DNA of 64,000 bases from Thermococcus sp. 2319x1 (GTDB taxonomy: Archaea; Methanobacteriota_B; Thermococci; Thermococcales; Thermococcaceae): assembly GCF_001484685.1 (NCBI RefSeq), contig NZ_CP012200.1:1668321-1732320 (forward strand), given 5' to 3'. The position numbers and the translations under genes were made by a program. The notes beneath the pieces are model-generated. The model did not search any database. It saw only the letters and a program-made list of their open reading frames with translations, and was not told where the DNA came from. The first letter of the stretch is position 1. Every line of letters starts with the position of its first letter. Positions 1 to 11,552 of the stretch are shown one piece after another.

Positions 1-259
1 TAAAGTGATTGTATGGGGTAAAGCGAAGCCAAAGGTGGATTACAAAGAAAGCCTCACCAAGAAAATCTGGAGCGCAAATATAACTTTACCATTTAAGTTC
101 GATAAAGTAGACGTCAAAGCCCCAGCCAGTTTAGGAATCAAGGACCAGAAAACAGATGGTAAAAGCGTTATTATCGTTGTAGAGCAGAAAAAAGGTATCT
201 GCGGCCCAGGATTTGTTTTGTTAATAGCTTTATTCCCTCTGTTAGCAAAGCGGAGGTGA
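1..259 (+). CDS. C-terminal end of a CGP-CTERM surface protein (partial)
   Basis: Only the last 85 or so residues are present; the reading frame is open from the window edge. The end reads CGPGFVLLIALFPLLAKRR: a Cys-Gly-Pro motif, a hydrophobic stretch and a short basic tail. This is the CGP-CTERM signature known from Thermococcaceae, thought to mark exported proteins for processing or anchoring at the membrane. The preceding part is hydrophilic and gives no fold assignment. The stop overlaps the ribosome site of the next gene, so co-transcription is possible. Confidence 0.75.
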   Translation, partial: KVIVWGKAKPKVDYKESLTKKIWSANITLPFKFDKVDVKAPASLGIKDQKTDGKSVIIVVEQKKGICGPGFVLLIALFPLLAKRR

Positions 260-263
260 CCCG

Positions 264-1604
264 ATGGACTTTTTCTTTTATCCTTCATCGGTAGCAGTTT
301 TCGGCTCTTTCAAGAAGGGCGCGATAGCTTACGAGATACTGAAGAATACAGTTGAAGGGGGCTTTAAGGGAGAGATTATCCCCGTGAATCCCAAAGGGGG
401 AGAAGTCGAAGTGGCTGGGAGGAAACTTAGAATTGCAGAAAAGCTTGAAAAAGATGTTGACGTTGCTATAATAGCGATTCCCGCAAAGCTCGTCCCCTCT
501 CTAATTGAGGAAATCGGAGGTAGGATTAAAGGGGCGGTGGTTATAAGTGCTGGATTTAGTGAGACAGGCAATGTTGAGCTTGAGAGGGAACTCGTTGAAA
601 AGGCTCGAGAGAAGGGAGTAAGAATCATTGGGCCCAACTGTGCCGGAATTTTTGGAGTTCATGCGGAGTTCTTCGGTTCCTTTGAGGTCAGGGTCAGGAA
701 GGGGGGCCTGGCCTTAATCTCCCAAAGCGGAGCCTTCGGCGGTGCAGCCCTGGCTATGGGAAATGAGGAAGGCATAGGATTCTCTGCCTTTGTTTCTTAC
801 GGCAATGCGGCAGATTTAACGGAGAGCGACTTCTTGAGGTACTTTGCCGACGATGAGAACACCAAAGTAATAGCCCTCTACATTGAAGGGGTAAAAGATG
901 GGAAGAAGTTTGTAGAAGCTTTGAAATACGCCACTTCCAAAAAACCCGTGATAATTCTCAAGGCTGGAAAAAGTAAAAGCGGCAGCAAAGCAGCCCAAAG
1001 CCATACCGGAAGTTTGGCAGGCAGTTACGAAATTTACAAAGGTGTTTTTATGCAGTTCGGGGCAATAGAAGTTGAAGAGATGGAGGAGCTCTTTGATGCG
1101 GCAAAAATCTTTGAGATGTACGAGAGTGGGGGGAAGAGGATAGCCATAATAACAAATTCCGGCGGTCCCGGGGTTTTGGCCACTGACAAGGCCGAGAAGC
1201 TGGGGTTGGAGATTGCAAAGCTTGAAGAGGAAACCATAGGGGAGCTCAAAAAATTCCTGCCTCCACAGTGCTCAACAAAAAATCCAGTTGACCTAATAGC
1301 AGATGCAGACTACGAGAGGTACAAAAAAGCGATAGAGGTGGTTTGTAAAGATAAGAACGTTGACAGCTTACTCGTTATCTGCGTTCCGCCGATATTTATG
1401 CCGAGTGAGGAGATAGCAAAAGCCATCATAGATGCCAAGTGCAACAAGCCGATTGTGGTTAACTTCATGGCAGGAGAACTCGTGAGGGAAGGGGTGAAGA
1501 TTTTAAATGCCCACGGATTCAAAAACTTCTCAACGCCAGAAAGGGCAGCCAAAGCCCTCTACTGGCTCAGCTTAAGAAGGGCTTTTAAAGAACAAAGGGA
1601 ATAG
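264..1604 (+). CDS. ADP-forming acetyl/acyl-CoA synthetase, alpha subunit
   Basis: A 446-residue protein close in length to the alpha subunits of archaeal NDP-forming acyl-CoA synthetases, which make ATP from acyl-CoA, ADP and phosphate at the end of peptide or sugar fermentation. The N-terminal CoA-binding domain (about 1-130) includes PNCAGIFG. Two succinyl-CoA-ligase-like domains follow. SQSGA (153-157) and SHTGS with H247, the expected phosphorylated histidine, are intact. The matching beta subunit is not in the window, as is usual where subunits are scattered. Acyl specificity (acetyl, branched-chain, aryl, succinyl) cannot be read from sequence. The ribosome site GGAGGTGA overlaps the previous stop. 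Confidence 0.92.
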   Translation: MDFFFYPSSVAVFGSFKKGAIAYEILKNTVEGGFKGEIIPVNPKGGEVEVAGRKLRIAEKLEKDVDVAIIAIPAKLVPSLIEEIGGRIKGAVVISAGFSETGNVELERELVEKAREKGVRIIGPNCAGIFGVHAEFFGSFEVRVRKGGLALISQSGAFGGAALAMGNEEGIGFSAFVSYGNAADLTESDFLRYFADDENTKVIALYIEGVKDGKKFVEALKYATSKKPVIILKAGKSKSGSKAAQSHTGSLAGSYEIYKGVFMQFGAIEVEEMEELFDAAKIFEMYESGGKRIAIITNSGGPGVLATDKAEKLGLEIAKLEEETIGELKKFLPPQCSTKNPVDLIADADYERYKKAIEVVCKDKNVDSLLVICVPPIFMPSEEIAKAIIDAKCNKPIVVNFMAGELVREGVKILNAHGFKNFSTPERAAKALYWLSLRRAFKEQRE

Positions 1605-1610
1605 AGATAG

Positions 1611-2138
<528 letters not shown>

Positions 2139-2623
2139 TCTTCGAATATCATTATATCACGATGTAAACTGATATTTTTGAATTTTTCAGCTTTTTCCGT
2201 TCGTATTTTGATTTTTAGCCTCCAAGGTTGCTTTGGGTGTTTTTAGTAACTGAAGGTTATTATCGAACAAGGAGTTATGATATTTTGAGGTTTTTGTAAC
2301 GAAATTTTTTCGAGTTTTTGAGCGAAGGCTTCTCAGGAATTATTTAATGTCCTCTCCTCGCGGGAATTCGACCATTTTTAATTTAAAGTGTTTTTATTAG
2401 CCTATTTTTAATTTTAGCCTTCGTTCTGTCTCTGGAAGTCTCGTGGACAAGACTGGACATGGGAGAAAAAGAGTAAGTTCAGGCGAGCGAGTGTTTCGGA
2501 GTCTTTTCTGAGGGCCCGGATTCGAGCTTTTTGAGGGGAGTTTTATCAACCCTTTGACGAAAAGCTTATAAGATTCAAGCCATCTAATTACTTTGTAAGG
2601 AATTTCAAGGAAAATTCACCCCT
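2139..2623 (+). promoter_or_regulatory. CRISPR leader region
   Basis: A 485-base AT-rich stretch without a credible gene before the first repeat. A BRE/TATA-like element GAAAAGCTTATAAG ends near 2572, which would start transcription around 2597, just before the array. The repeats are in sense orientation (their 3' end ATTGAAAG is the 5' tag of Pyrococcus crRNAs), so the leader belongs on this side. Confidence 0.7.
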
Positions 2624-3338
2624 GTTCCAATAAGACTTCAAAAGAATTGAAAGTCTCTCACATATAATGTAACTTCTGACAATGCATTTTCAAGTTCCAA
2701 TAAGACTTCAAAAGAATTGAAAGACGGAGCAGTGCATGTAAAGAACGTGGCCGGGACTGGTTCCAATAAGACTTCAAAAGAATTGAAAGCTTTTGCTCCG
2801 GCAAAAGCTTGTGGGCAGTCAAGTTGGTTCCAATAAGACTTCAAAAGAATTGAAAGAGGACTGCTACTGTCTGTGGGACTTTTAGGTTAAGGGTGTTCCA
2901 ATAAGACTTCAAAAGAATTGAAAGTAGGGCATGTCGAATGTCGTCCCTTACTGCGTAATCTAGTTCCAATAAGACTTCAAAAGAATTGAAAGACTGTCAC
3001 GACTACGGGTATCAACTTTGTTGACATAACGTTCCAATAAGACTTCAAAAGAATTGAAAGGACGGCTTTAGCCTCCCCGCCCAGCACACATATGAGCTCT
3101 AGTTCCAATAAGACTTCAAAAGAATTGAAAGGGCAATGGGTATACTGTCTCAGTTGCGTATATTTCGTGTTCCAATAAGACTTCAAAAGAATTGAAAGTC
3201 CCCGGCTTGCGGATGACAATTCTGTCCGGGTAGACCTCCGTTCCAATAAGACTTCAAAAGAATTGAAAGCCCTGTAGCCTTCCTGTTCACACTATCCCAA
3301 CTCTCAATGTTCCAATAAGACTTCAAAAGAATTGAAAG
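2624..3338 (+). CRISPR. CRISPR array, 11 repeats and 10 spacers
   Basis: Eleven identical 30-base repeats begin GTTCCAATAAGACTTC and end AAAAGAATTGAAAG. They start at 2624, 2694, 2760, 2827, 2895, 2963, 3031, 3102, 3169, 3240 and 3309. Spacers are 36 to 41 bases and all differ. The repeat type is that of Thermococcales arrays. The final repeat is not degenerate. No cas genes lie in the window, so processing must rely on Cas6 and effectors made elsewhere. I cannot assign spacer targets without a search. Confidence 0.99.
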
Positions 3339-3348
3339 CTCTTTAATG

Positions 3349-4360
<1,012 letters not shown>

Positions 4361-4361
4361 C

Positions 4362-5192
4362 TTAAAACTTCTTCTTTATCTTCAACGTGTATTTTGGGTA
4401 GATTCTTTTCGAGAACCTCACGAACCTTGTTTTTCTCGGGGACTTCTCAATTCTTATTCTCGAATGGGGTGGAAGTTGGGTATAGAACTGTCCATCAACG
4501 GTGAGGATAATTTCCCTTTCCGTCAATACCTCTATCTCAATTGATGAAGAGTCCGGGACAACAAGGGGTCTTGCGGTAAGGGCGACTGGAGCTAGGGGGA
4601 CTAGGAGAATAGCATGCAACCGAGGATCAACTAAAGGGCCTCCAGCTGAAAGGGCGTAAGCCGTTGAGCCTGTAGGAGTTGATATTATCAACCCATCGGC
4701 CCTTATCTCCTCGGCAAGCTCCCCGTCGATGTAGTATTTGAGGTGGGTTATCTTACCCGGAATTCCGGTTAAAACCACAACGTCGTTAAGCGCATCGGGG
4801 ATTTTCAACCCCTCAACAAAAGTTCTGATTTTCATCCTCTCATCTATAAAATAGTCCCCCTCAAGAACTCTGGAAATAGCGAAAAAAGTTTCTGCAGGTT
4901 CAACCTCTGCCAAAAATCCCAAAGTCCCCATGTTTATTGCCAAAATGGGGATATCCTTAGGAATTTTGTGCTCGACCCTTAGAACACTTCCATCTCCTCC
5001 AATGACTATCATCATGTCAACGTCCATTCTCTCAAGGGGGATTACATCGTCGGGAGAAAAATGTGGAAAATTCTCATGGGCCTCTTCATCAACGTAAACA
5101 TCATAACCACTTACCTTGAGAAAGTCGTATACCCTATATGCAAGCTTCAAAGCCTCCTCACGATCTCTTCGAGCGGCGATTCCAAACTTCAT
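4362..5192 (-). CDS. NAD kinase
   Basis: A 276-residue ATP- or polyphosphate-dependent NAD kinase that makes NADP. The diagnostic GGDGSVL lies near residue 66, followed by [12 protein letters not shown] and the NAD-binding SAGGPLV and PTGSTAYAL segments. Length is typical of archaeal enzymes. Its start lies 4 bases downstream of the preceding flippase-like gene's stop, and it is the last gene of a minus-strand cluster with the NSUN6-like methylase. It is convergent with kae1, with one base between the two stops. Confidence 0.95.
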   Translation of the reverse strand: MKFGIAARRDREEALKLAYRVYDFLKVSGYDVYVDEEAHENFPHFSPDDVIPLERMDVDMMIVIGGDGSVLRVEHKIPKDIPILAINMGTLGFLAEVEPAETFFAISRVLEGDYFIDERMKIRTFVEGLKIPDALNDVVVLTGIPGKITHLKYYIDGELAEEIRADGLIISTPTGSTAYALSAGGPLVDPRLHAILLVPLAPVALTARPLVVPDSSSIEIEVLTEREIILTVDGQFYTQLPPHSRIRIEKSPRKTRFVRFSKRIYPKYTLKIKKKF

Positions 5193-5196
5193 GATC

Positions 5197-6210
5197 TCAC
5201 GCTCTGTCCTTGCCTAGCTTTGTGCCGAGATAAGCGCTCAATCCTCCCCCAATAATTGTTGGGAGCCAGAAGGATATAAACCTATCTAAGATGGTTGCAG
5301 TGACTGCTAAACTCTTATTGATCCTCAAGCTGAGATAGAGGGCAGAGTTAACTGCCTCCGTTATTCCCACTCCTCCGGGGAGGATACTTATCATTCCCAG
5401 GGCAATGCCGGCCATTTGAACAATTAAGATTTTTTGGAGCTCAAGATGGTATCCGATGCTCTCAAAGACAAAATAGGTTCTGAGCAGCATGAAAACCCAG
5501 AGGGCTAAAGAATAGAACAACGTCTTGCCCAGCACAACGGGGTCTTTGGAAAGCTCCACGAAAGTTTTCCTGAAATCTATTATAGATTTTTTGAGCTTTT
5601 CTTCAAGCGTCTCCTCTACCCCCGCAAATTTTTCTGGGAATATACGCTTTATAACCCCTGCTATTTTATTAAGCACCCTAAAAGCCAGAGTCTCATTCAA
5701 AGAAATCATAAGGCTTATAATCACTATCAAAAGGAGCACCAGTGTTGAGATGGAAAGAACAGACAGCAAGAGCTTTATCCTTAATGAGAGAGCATATTTG
5801 AATGCGACAAGGGTGAAAAGCAGAACGGGAATGACATCCAGAATCCTATCGGCCATTATGGTTGCAAAAACCTGGCCATAACCGCTGTTGGACTTTTTGG
5901 TTATCACGTACATTCTAGCCGGCTCTCCTCCGGCTCTAGCACCGGGGGTTAGATTGTTTGCAAATATTCCCACTATGGTGGCAATTATAACGTCCCTTAT
6001 CCGAACCTTCACTCCGGCTCTTTTTAGAAATATTCCCCACCTAAAAGCCCATGCAAGGGTTGCAAGAATTTGCATAAGCAATGCCAAGAGAAAGTATTCG
6101 GGCTTGGCTTCCATCACAAGCTTCAACGTCTCCTCTATTCCGGCCCACCATATAAGTGCCATTATAACCCCAATCCCAACAAAGATCATGAGGGAGTTCC
6201 TTTTCTTCAT
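5197..6210 (-). CDS. flippase-like integral membrane protein (UPF0104/LPG-synthase TM family)
   Basis: A 337-residue polytopic membrane protein of the lysylphosphatidylglycerol synthase TM-region/UPF0104 type. Family marks are [18 protein letters not shown] and the [16 protein letters not shown] loop (PGGxGxxE). Related archaeal proteins include AglD/AglR neighbours and proposed lipid-linked sugar flippases, so a role in moving polyisoprenoid-linked glycans is an inference. The ATG overlaps the upstream methylase stop (TGATG), pointing to translational coupling. Confidence 0.85.
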   Translation of the reverse strand: MKKRNSLMIFVGIGVIMALIWWAGIEETLKLVMEAKPEYFLLALLMQILATLAWAFRWGIFLKRAGVKVRIRDVIIATIVGIFANNLTPGARAGGEPARMYVITKKSNSGYGQVFATIMADRILDVIPVLLFTLVAFKYALSLRIKLLLSVLSISTLVLLLIVIISLMISLNETLAFRVLNKIAGVIKRIFPEKFAGVEETLEEKLKKSIIDFRKTFVELSKDPVVLGKTLFYSLALWVFMLLRTYFVFESIGYHLELQKILIVQMAGIALGMISILPGGVGITEAVNSALYLSLRINKSLAVTATILDRFISFWLPTIIGGGLSAYLGTKLGKDRA

Positions 6211-7361
6211 CAGCTCACCTTCCTTAGCTTTGCAATGAAGAAGCCTTGGGTGAGGTGCTTATGGGGATAAAAGCGTTGTACCTCCTTTATCCCCAATCCG
6301 GGTGAGCCTATAAAAATTTTCTGCTCCTCAAGTTTTAGCCCCTTCTTTAGCATATACTGCACATTTCCCTCATTTTCCTCGTAGCTTAAGGTGCATGTGG
6401 AGTAAACAAGTATCCCCCCTCTTCTAAGGCTATTTATTGCGGCGTTTATGAAATGCCTCTGGTACCTTGCCGTCGCTTCAATTTCCTTTGGCGTTTTGCC
6501 TTCCCAGAGCTTTGGCCTCACTCCCAGAGCCGTGCACGGAGCATCCAGAAGGATTTTGTCGGCCTTAATCCCAAGATCCGGCAGATTTCTTGAGTCCATT
6601 TGAAGGAGCTTAACATTTTTTACCCCGAGTCTCTTGAGCTCTTTCTCCATTTTGGCAAGTCTGTTTTTTGATTTGTCTATTGCTATTATCTCCCCCCTGT
6701 TTTCAAGGAGCTGTGCTATGTGAGAAGTTTTTCCACCCGGGGCAGCTGCCATATCAATTATAAGGTCTTCTTCCTGTGGTTCCAGAATATGGGCAACAAC
6801 CATGGAAGGAAGGCTTTGCGCATAGAAATAGCCCTTCTCATAGGCCTTCAACTCATTCAGACTCGGTAGTTTGAATTTGGGGAGGGTTACTTCAACGGCT
6901 ATTCCCCTTGTGGCAACCACCATCTCCTTGGCGCTCATCCGTGCAATCCCTATGCCCACGAGAAGTCCTTTTGGATCCCTGATCTGGACTTCATCTCCCT
7001 CTTTTATCCCTTTATCGGCCTTTAATACGCCGGGAGCATAGAGCTGAGCCCCCTGGTAAACGCTCTCCGCTGCAAATTTATTTGCAATGACTTCTGGCAA
7101 CTTAGGTTCATAGTCGTCGGAAAAATTCGGACCTTCCCTTTCAAAATAGATGCCTTCCTCAAGATATGGACTTCTTTTTGGTTTTAGCCCTTCTTTTCTA
7201 AGCTCTTCCATGAGCTTCTGCCTGCTTATCTTGAGTGTGTTGACCCTTATGTAGTACTTCTCTACCGGCTCCCTTAGCTTTTTCATTATCTCCTCCGCTT
7301 CACTCCCAAAAAGGTTGTAGTAGTACCTCTGTAACTCTTCTGGAAAAGCTTCCTTGTACAT
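6210..7361 (-). CDS. NSUN6-like RNA m5C methyltransferase with PUA domain
   Basis: A 383-residue NOL1/NOP2/Sun family methylase. An N-terminal segment is followed by an inserted PUA RNA-binding domain (about 95-165, GAQLYAPGVLKADKGIKEGD onward) and a Rossmann methyltransferase domain with the SAM motif AAPGGKTSHIAQLL. DAPCTALG carries the motif IV Pro-Cys and STCTLSYEENE the motif VI Cys, both needed for C5 methylation. This architecture matches human NSUN6 and its Pyrococcus horikoshii homologue, which modify C72 of certain tRNAs; that target is inferred from family. It is tightly linked to the flippase-like and NAD kinase genes. Confidence 0.9.
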   Translation of the reverse strand: MYKEAFPEELQRYYYNLFGSEAEEIMKKLREPVEKYYIRVNTLKISRQKLMEELRKEGLKPKRSPYLEEGIYFEREGPNFSDDYEPKLPEVIANKFAAESVYQGAQLYAPGVLKADKGIKEGDEVQIRDPKGLLVGIGIARMSAKEMVVATRGIAVEVTLPKFKLPSLNELKAYEKGYFYAQSLPSMVVAHILEPQEEDLIIDMAAAPGGKTSHIAQLLENRGEIIAIDKSKNRLAKMEKELKRLGVKNVKLLQMDSRNLPDLGIKADKILLDAPCTALGVRPKLWEGKTPKEIEATARYQRHFINAAINSLRRGGILVYSTCTLSYEENEGNVQYMLKKGLKLEEQKIFIGSPGLGIKEVQRFYPHKHLTQGFFIAKLRKVS

Positions 7362-7369
7362 GAAATCAC

Positions 7370-7876
7370 CTAAATCTCAAGGGTCTCATATCGTTTTGCC
7401 AGTTCTATAAATTCGAGGAGCTTGTTTTCAATATCTTGGCTATCTTTGGCCTCGACCTCAAACTGAAAAACCTGTTCTTGACTTTTTTCTATTTCTCCAT
7501 AAACTTCATCGGGGTTTCTGGGGGTGTTGTGATTGTAGATGTCCTCCAAAAAGTTTTCCGTCCCGTAAATATAGCTTTGCGGGAATTTCTTGAGAAACTC
7601 AACGACAAATTCTTTGGTTATTTTTTCCTTAGGAATCGCAAACACGAAGTAAAAGCTCTGAATCGTTGCCCCCACTTCTCCCTGGGGTTTTATCTCAAAG
7701 GCGGGATGAGGATAGAGCATTTCCCTCCACTCGCCCTCAAGAAAAATGTAGGCATTGAAAACTTCCTCCACAGGCTCAACCTTAAAGCCAAGGGGCCTAA
7801 GCTTTTCCCTCAGCACCTCGTTTAACTCAAAAATCTCGCCCCAGATTTTGTTTAGATGATTGTGAATTTCGATCAT
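7370..7876 (-). CDS. conserved hypothetical protein (possibly DUF3201)
   Basis: A 168-residue soluble acidic protein without a motif I can tie to a reaction. It resembles a Thermococcales-restricted family I tentatively recall as DUF3201. A hydrophobic core (QSFYFVFAIPKEKIT) and a glutamine- and glutamate-rich C-terminus are visible. ATG at 7876 is chosen over 7882 because GGTGGGAGG would abut the earlier ATG. It precedes the NSUN6-like methylase by 8 bases, so it probably shares its message. Confidence 0.6.
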   Translation of the reverse strand: MIEIHNHLNKIWGEIFELNEVLREKLRPLGFKVEPVEEVFNAYIFLEGEWREMLYPHPAFEIKPQGEVGATIQSFYFVFAIPKEKITKEFVVEFLKKFPQSYIYGTENFLEDIYNHNTPRNPDEVYGEIEKSQEQVFQFEVEAKDSQDIENKLLEFIELAKRYETLEI

Positions 7877-7928
7877 TCTCATCCTCCCACCTCAAGGAAA
7901 AATAGAAGGGAAAATTTAAAGGTTTAGG

Positions 7929-8816
7929 TCAACCCAAAGCCAGGTTCAGCTGTTCAATTATGTTCGTCTCAACTCTCTTCTTGATTTCTGGGAGCGGCAT
8001 CTCCATTTCCTGGTTGAGCACCTTCACACTTAGAGTGAGCTTCAGCGTTACCTCGCTCCTCTCCCCTCTCTTTATGTGCTCTGCAATTACCTCTGGAAGA
8101 ACGTTCGTGTCAACTACCGTTCTTATTTTTGCCGTGCCCCTGCCGTTTGCTGGGATTATGACTTTCTCAAGGAGCTCTCCCTGTGCTACTTGGTACCCAT
8201 TGGCATCTATGTAATATTTAACCCCAAAAAGGGGCAGGGGGAAAGGATTGGGGTTGTAAAGCTTTAGATCGCTTAGAATCTCAATGCTATTCTCGTTTAT
8301 TTCTCCCCATTTAGATGGCATTCCCTCTATTGCGGGAGTTTTGATTAAGTCCCCGGAGCTTTCTATCGTTATATTGCCAATGTAGGAGAGCAGGTCAGTC
8401 TTGAGTGGCTGTGAAAAACTTCCCCCAATGATTGGAATGCCAAATATTGAACCTCTCACCTCTATCTTGATATCACTCTGCTCCCCGTTTCTTATGTGCT
8501 CCTTTAGGGCTTCAACTATCTCTCTGTTTTTAAGAACAAGCACTCCCCTCGCACTGTCCTTTAAGAATCCAATTTTCAGGTCTTTTAGCGTGCCCACCTT
8601 TATTCCTGCCCAGTATAAATCCGCTTCCTTAATATTTATCGAAATCGGGAGGGATTTCCCAAAATATACTGCTGCGTCAAGTTCAATAGTGTTCTCATCA
8701 ACATATCCCCACTCGGCTCTTATTTGGGGGGTTAGAGTAATTAGCGTATAGCCCAAGTAAGCTACCCAAAGAAACACGATGAGTCCTATAACCCCAAGTA
8801 TCTTGCCTATGCCCAT
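7929..8816 (-). CDS. LEA14-like (LEA_2/WHy) membrane-anchored protein
   Basis: About 295 residues: an N-terminal transmembrane anchor (about 7-29, GVIGLIVFLWVAYLGYTLI) followed by two repeats of the LEA_2 type. The second has the family mark LYNPNPFPLPLFGVKYYIDANG. Such beta-sandwich domains occur in plant LEA14 and archaeal membrane proteins. The C-terminal part would face the outside of the cell. It follows the CARDB-type protein by 33 bases and the RND transporter further upstream, suggesting one envelope operon. ATG at 8816 has AGGTGA at good spacing. Confidence 0.8.
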   Translation of the reverse strand: MGIGKILGVIGLIVFLWVAYLGYTLITLTPQIRAEWGYVDENTIELDAAVYFGKSLPISINIKEADLYWAGIKVGTLKDLKIGFLKDSARGVLVLKNREIVEALKEHIRNGEQSDIKIEVRGSIFGIPIIGGSFSQPLKTDLLSYIGNITIESSGDLIKTPAIEGMPSKWGEINENSIEILSDLKLYNPNPFPLPLFGVKYYIDANGYQVAQGELLEKVIIPANGRGTAKIRTVVDTNVLPEVIAEHIKRGERSEVTLKLTLSVKVLNQEMEMPLPEIKKRVETNIIEQLNLALG

Positions 8817-8849
8817 AGCTTTCACCTAAAAATTGAAAAAATTGAAAGC

Positions 8850-11552
8850 TTAAAAGGGTTTGCCACCTTTTTTCCCTCTCCAGTACGTCCATAAGATTAC
8901 TACCAGAGCTAGAATCCCGACAAACACCCCAACGGTTCTCAGATTCCTTTTTGTCTTTATATTTTCCTTAACGGGAATTGTAATTGATTCCTCGAAGACG
9001 TACACGTTGTCGTCTCCGCTCTCTTTATCACCAACTGCCCTGATCCTTACCTGAATCGTGTAATCTTTGGGAATGGCGTTGTTTGCAATGCTCAGCTCCA
9101 AAACACCTTCCCCTTCTTTGCCCGGGTCAAGAGTTCCAATGTAATCGGATCTCTTTGAGAGTGTGAAGGGCTGATCGGCTTTCACAACGCCTTCTATTAT
9201 CACGTTTTCGGCCTGCTCTCCACCGATGTTTTTGACCCTTATGTACACAAGCACCTCCTCACCCTGCGTGGGTGTTTTGTCAAAACTGACCTTCTCAACG
9301 GTTATCTTTGGTTTTTCATTCACTATTACTGGTATCTTGATTGTGTCCTCTCTAACATTGCCCGATGAGTCTTTGTATTCCATCTTTATCGGGATTTCGT
9401 AGGTTCCGCCTTTTGCCCCCTCTCTAACGTTTACTTTGAAGCTAGCTTTTGCTGAGTCCCCTTGTCTTAGAGTGCCTATGTTTATTATCTGCTCGCTCGT
9501 CTCACTTAATTCGAATGGATCCTCGGGCATTGGTTTTAGGATTACGTAACGAGCACCTCCACTGCCTATGTTCTCCACTTCAAAGTTTATCTCCACGTTG
9601 TTTGTTCCAGCCAAAACCCTGCTCGGAGACGTTGAAACCTTTGAAATTATTATATGCTCCCTGCCGAGAATTGGTATGCCAATTAACCTGTCTTCCGTTA
9701 GTTTTTCGTCATTTGGTGTGCTAAGATACTCCAGCGAAACCTTTAGGGGATAAATACCGTTTTCGAGCCTTTCATTTGCCTTTAAGTGAAACTCCAGAAT
9801 CTTCTCTTCTCCCGGAACTAACTCGGGTAAGTACTTTACGTTATCCTCTCCAATGGGCAGGAAAGCATCGATGTTCTCCCTAGCGAGCTGCTCCATTATT
9901 TGGTTTATGGCAACTTGAAGGTTTTCGCTCATACTCTGGCTTCCCTGTATCGGAAGGTTCTGGAGGAAAGAGAGATCGACTTTTGTAACATCTCCGGGCA
10001 CACTCACTTCGCTCGGCTCTATTCTGAAGGAAAAAGCCCTTGCCCTCTCTTCGCCTACGTTTTTCACCTTTACCTTGAGCACAAACTCATCTCCAGGCTC
10101 TATTGCCTTTGGATCCATTTCAACACTCTCAATCTCGATAAAGGCTTGATTTCTTCTCACAACTTGAATTGAAAAGTCAAAGGTCTGCTCCCTCTGCTCT
10201 TTTGAATCACCGCTGTAGTAGGTAACCTTCAGCCTCATCGGATAGCTTCCTGTGGAGGCATCTTCACTCACGTGCAGCCTGAACTTATACTCCATGACCT
10301 TGTTGGTTCCCACTATGTAGGTAAAGTGCTGCTTTGTTGTGTTATCGATTAATATCGCCCCATTTTGGAATTCCAAAGAGGGAGAGAGATCAACAAGCAC
10401 CTCTTTTGCCGGCTCGAAACCAAGGTTTCTAAGACCAATGGTTACCTCAAAATCCTCTCCCGGGTGAACTGCTTCGGGTTTTTCGATGTTCTCTATCTCA
10501 AAAGTTGCTTCCCCCTCTCGAATTACGGTTATGGAGAAATAATCAAAACCTTGCAACATTTGCAAATTCTCTCCTCTCTGCACGTAATATGCAAGTGAAA
10601 TGTAGAGGGGATAAATACCGGGAGCGATGTTTTCATTTACCTTGAATTTGAACTCAATTACTTTCTCCTCTTTTCCGTCAAGATATTCTACGTACTTCAC
10701 CGCGCTATCAACCGGCAAAAGAACACTCTGCACAACTCCGCTCTGGGATGCAACTTGGGCTATTACCTCACCTGCCCCTCCACCGGAAGGAGCCAATGAA
10801 ACCGGTGTCGGGGACACAACCACCGTGATAAACCTTGCCTTTAACGCCCCTTCATTCTTTATGTGCACTTTAACGGTTATTTCATCACCCGGCCTAACTT
10901 TCTTCGGAGTTTCAGCCCACGCCGTAAGGTATGCCGGTATCATCGAGGCTTTCCATTCAGAAGGGCCGCTTATGCTTATTCTTGCACCGTTTGGATAAAT
11001 CTGAAGGGCTGTAATAGCCACTTTCTCCCCATCAACCTCAACTTCTATGGTCTCGTTTTCACCTATGAGGCTTATATTGGGATAAGTGACCGTCATAAGA
11101 AGGTCTTCTTTCGAGATACCCAGTTCGGGATGCTCTTCGACGGTTTTGAACACCGCATCCACAATCTCCTCTTGGGAGGCACTGCTGAGCCACAGATAGA
11201 ATTGAGCTAACTCTATGAGATTTGTTGTGTTGTAGCCGAGAGTTTCTGCCATTGCGTAGAGGAAGGTAGTATTTGTGAGAAGCTTTTGTATTTTTTCTGG
11301 GTTGGGGACTTTAAACGAGGTATAGTTCATGTTGAGTACCTTGTTGTCCTTTATGATGAGTATCATGGCCTTGTACCCGTTCTCTACGTAGTCCTTCTGG
11401 ACATCCTGGAGGACAACCACAAGCGGTCCTACGAGTATTGAGTCGCCTTTGTTGAGATAACCCTCAAAGAGAAGCTCTTCCTCAGCCATAACAAGATTAA
11501 AACCCCCCATGACAATCAGCAGCACCAGTATAGGTCCGAGGTATTTTCTCAT
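8850..11552 (-). CDS. large cell-surface protein with CARDB/COG1361-like repeats
   Basis: A 900-residue exported protein: N-terminal signal (LGPILVLLIVMGGFNLVMA), a unique N-terminal region to about residue 200, then five or so immunoglobulin-like repeats, each opening with a phrase such as RPGDEITVKVHIKNEGALKA or EPGDEFVLKVKVKNVGEERA. A C-terminal transmembrane helix (VGVFVGILALVVILWTYW) and basic tail anchor it. This is the COG1361/CARDB adhesion or scaffold type. It overlaps the RND transporter stop by 4 bases (ATGA), so the two are coupled; it may be an accessory envelope subunit of the transporter. Confidence 0.85.
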   Translation of the reverse strand: MRKYLGPILVLLIVMGGFNLVMAEEELLFEGYLNKGDSILVGPLVVVLQDVQKDYVENGYKAMILIIKDNKVLNMNYTSFKVPNPEKIQKLLTNTTFLYAMAETLGYNTTNLIELAQFYLWLSSASQEEIVDAVFKTVEEHPELGISKEDLLMTVTYPNISLIGENETIEVEVDGEKVAITALQIYPNGARISISGPSEWKASMIPAYLTAWAETPKKVRPGDEITVKVHIKNEGALKARFITVVVSPTPVSLAPSGGGAGEVIAQVASQSGVVQSVLLPVDSAVKYVEYLDGKEEKVIEFKFKVNENIAPGIYPLYISLAYYVQRGENLQMLQGFDYFSITVIREGEATFEIENIEKPEAVHPGEDFEVTIGLRNLGFEPAKEVLVDLSPSLEFQNGAILIDNTTKQHFTYIVGTNKVMEYKFRLHVSEDASTGSYPMRLKVTYYSGDSKEQREQTFDFSIQVVRRNQAFIEIESVEMDPKAIEPGDEFVLKVKVKNVGEERARAFSFRIEPSEVSVPGDVTKVDLSFLQNLPIQGSQSMSENLQVAINQIMEQLARENIDAFLPIGEDNVKYLPELVPGEEKILEFHLKANERLENGIYPLKVSLEYLSTPNDEKLTEDRLIGIPILGREHIIISKVSTSPSRVLAGTNNVEINFEVENIGSGGARYVILKPMPEDPFELSETSEQIINIGTLRQGDSAKASFKVNVREGAKGGTYEIPIKMEYKDSSGNVREDTIKIPVIVNEKPKITVEKVSFDKTPTQGEEVLVYIRVKNIGGEQAENVIIEGVVKADQPFTLSKRSDYIGTLDPGKEGEGVLELSIANNAIPKDYTIQVRIRAVGDKESGDDNVYVFEESITIPVKENIKTKRNLRTVGVFVGILALVVILWTYWRGKKGGKPF

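Noticed and set aside
2654-3308. Spacers matching the island or other parts of this window
   Set aside because: No match was evident by eye for the spacers I compared; exact and near matching needs a search.
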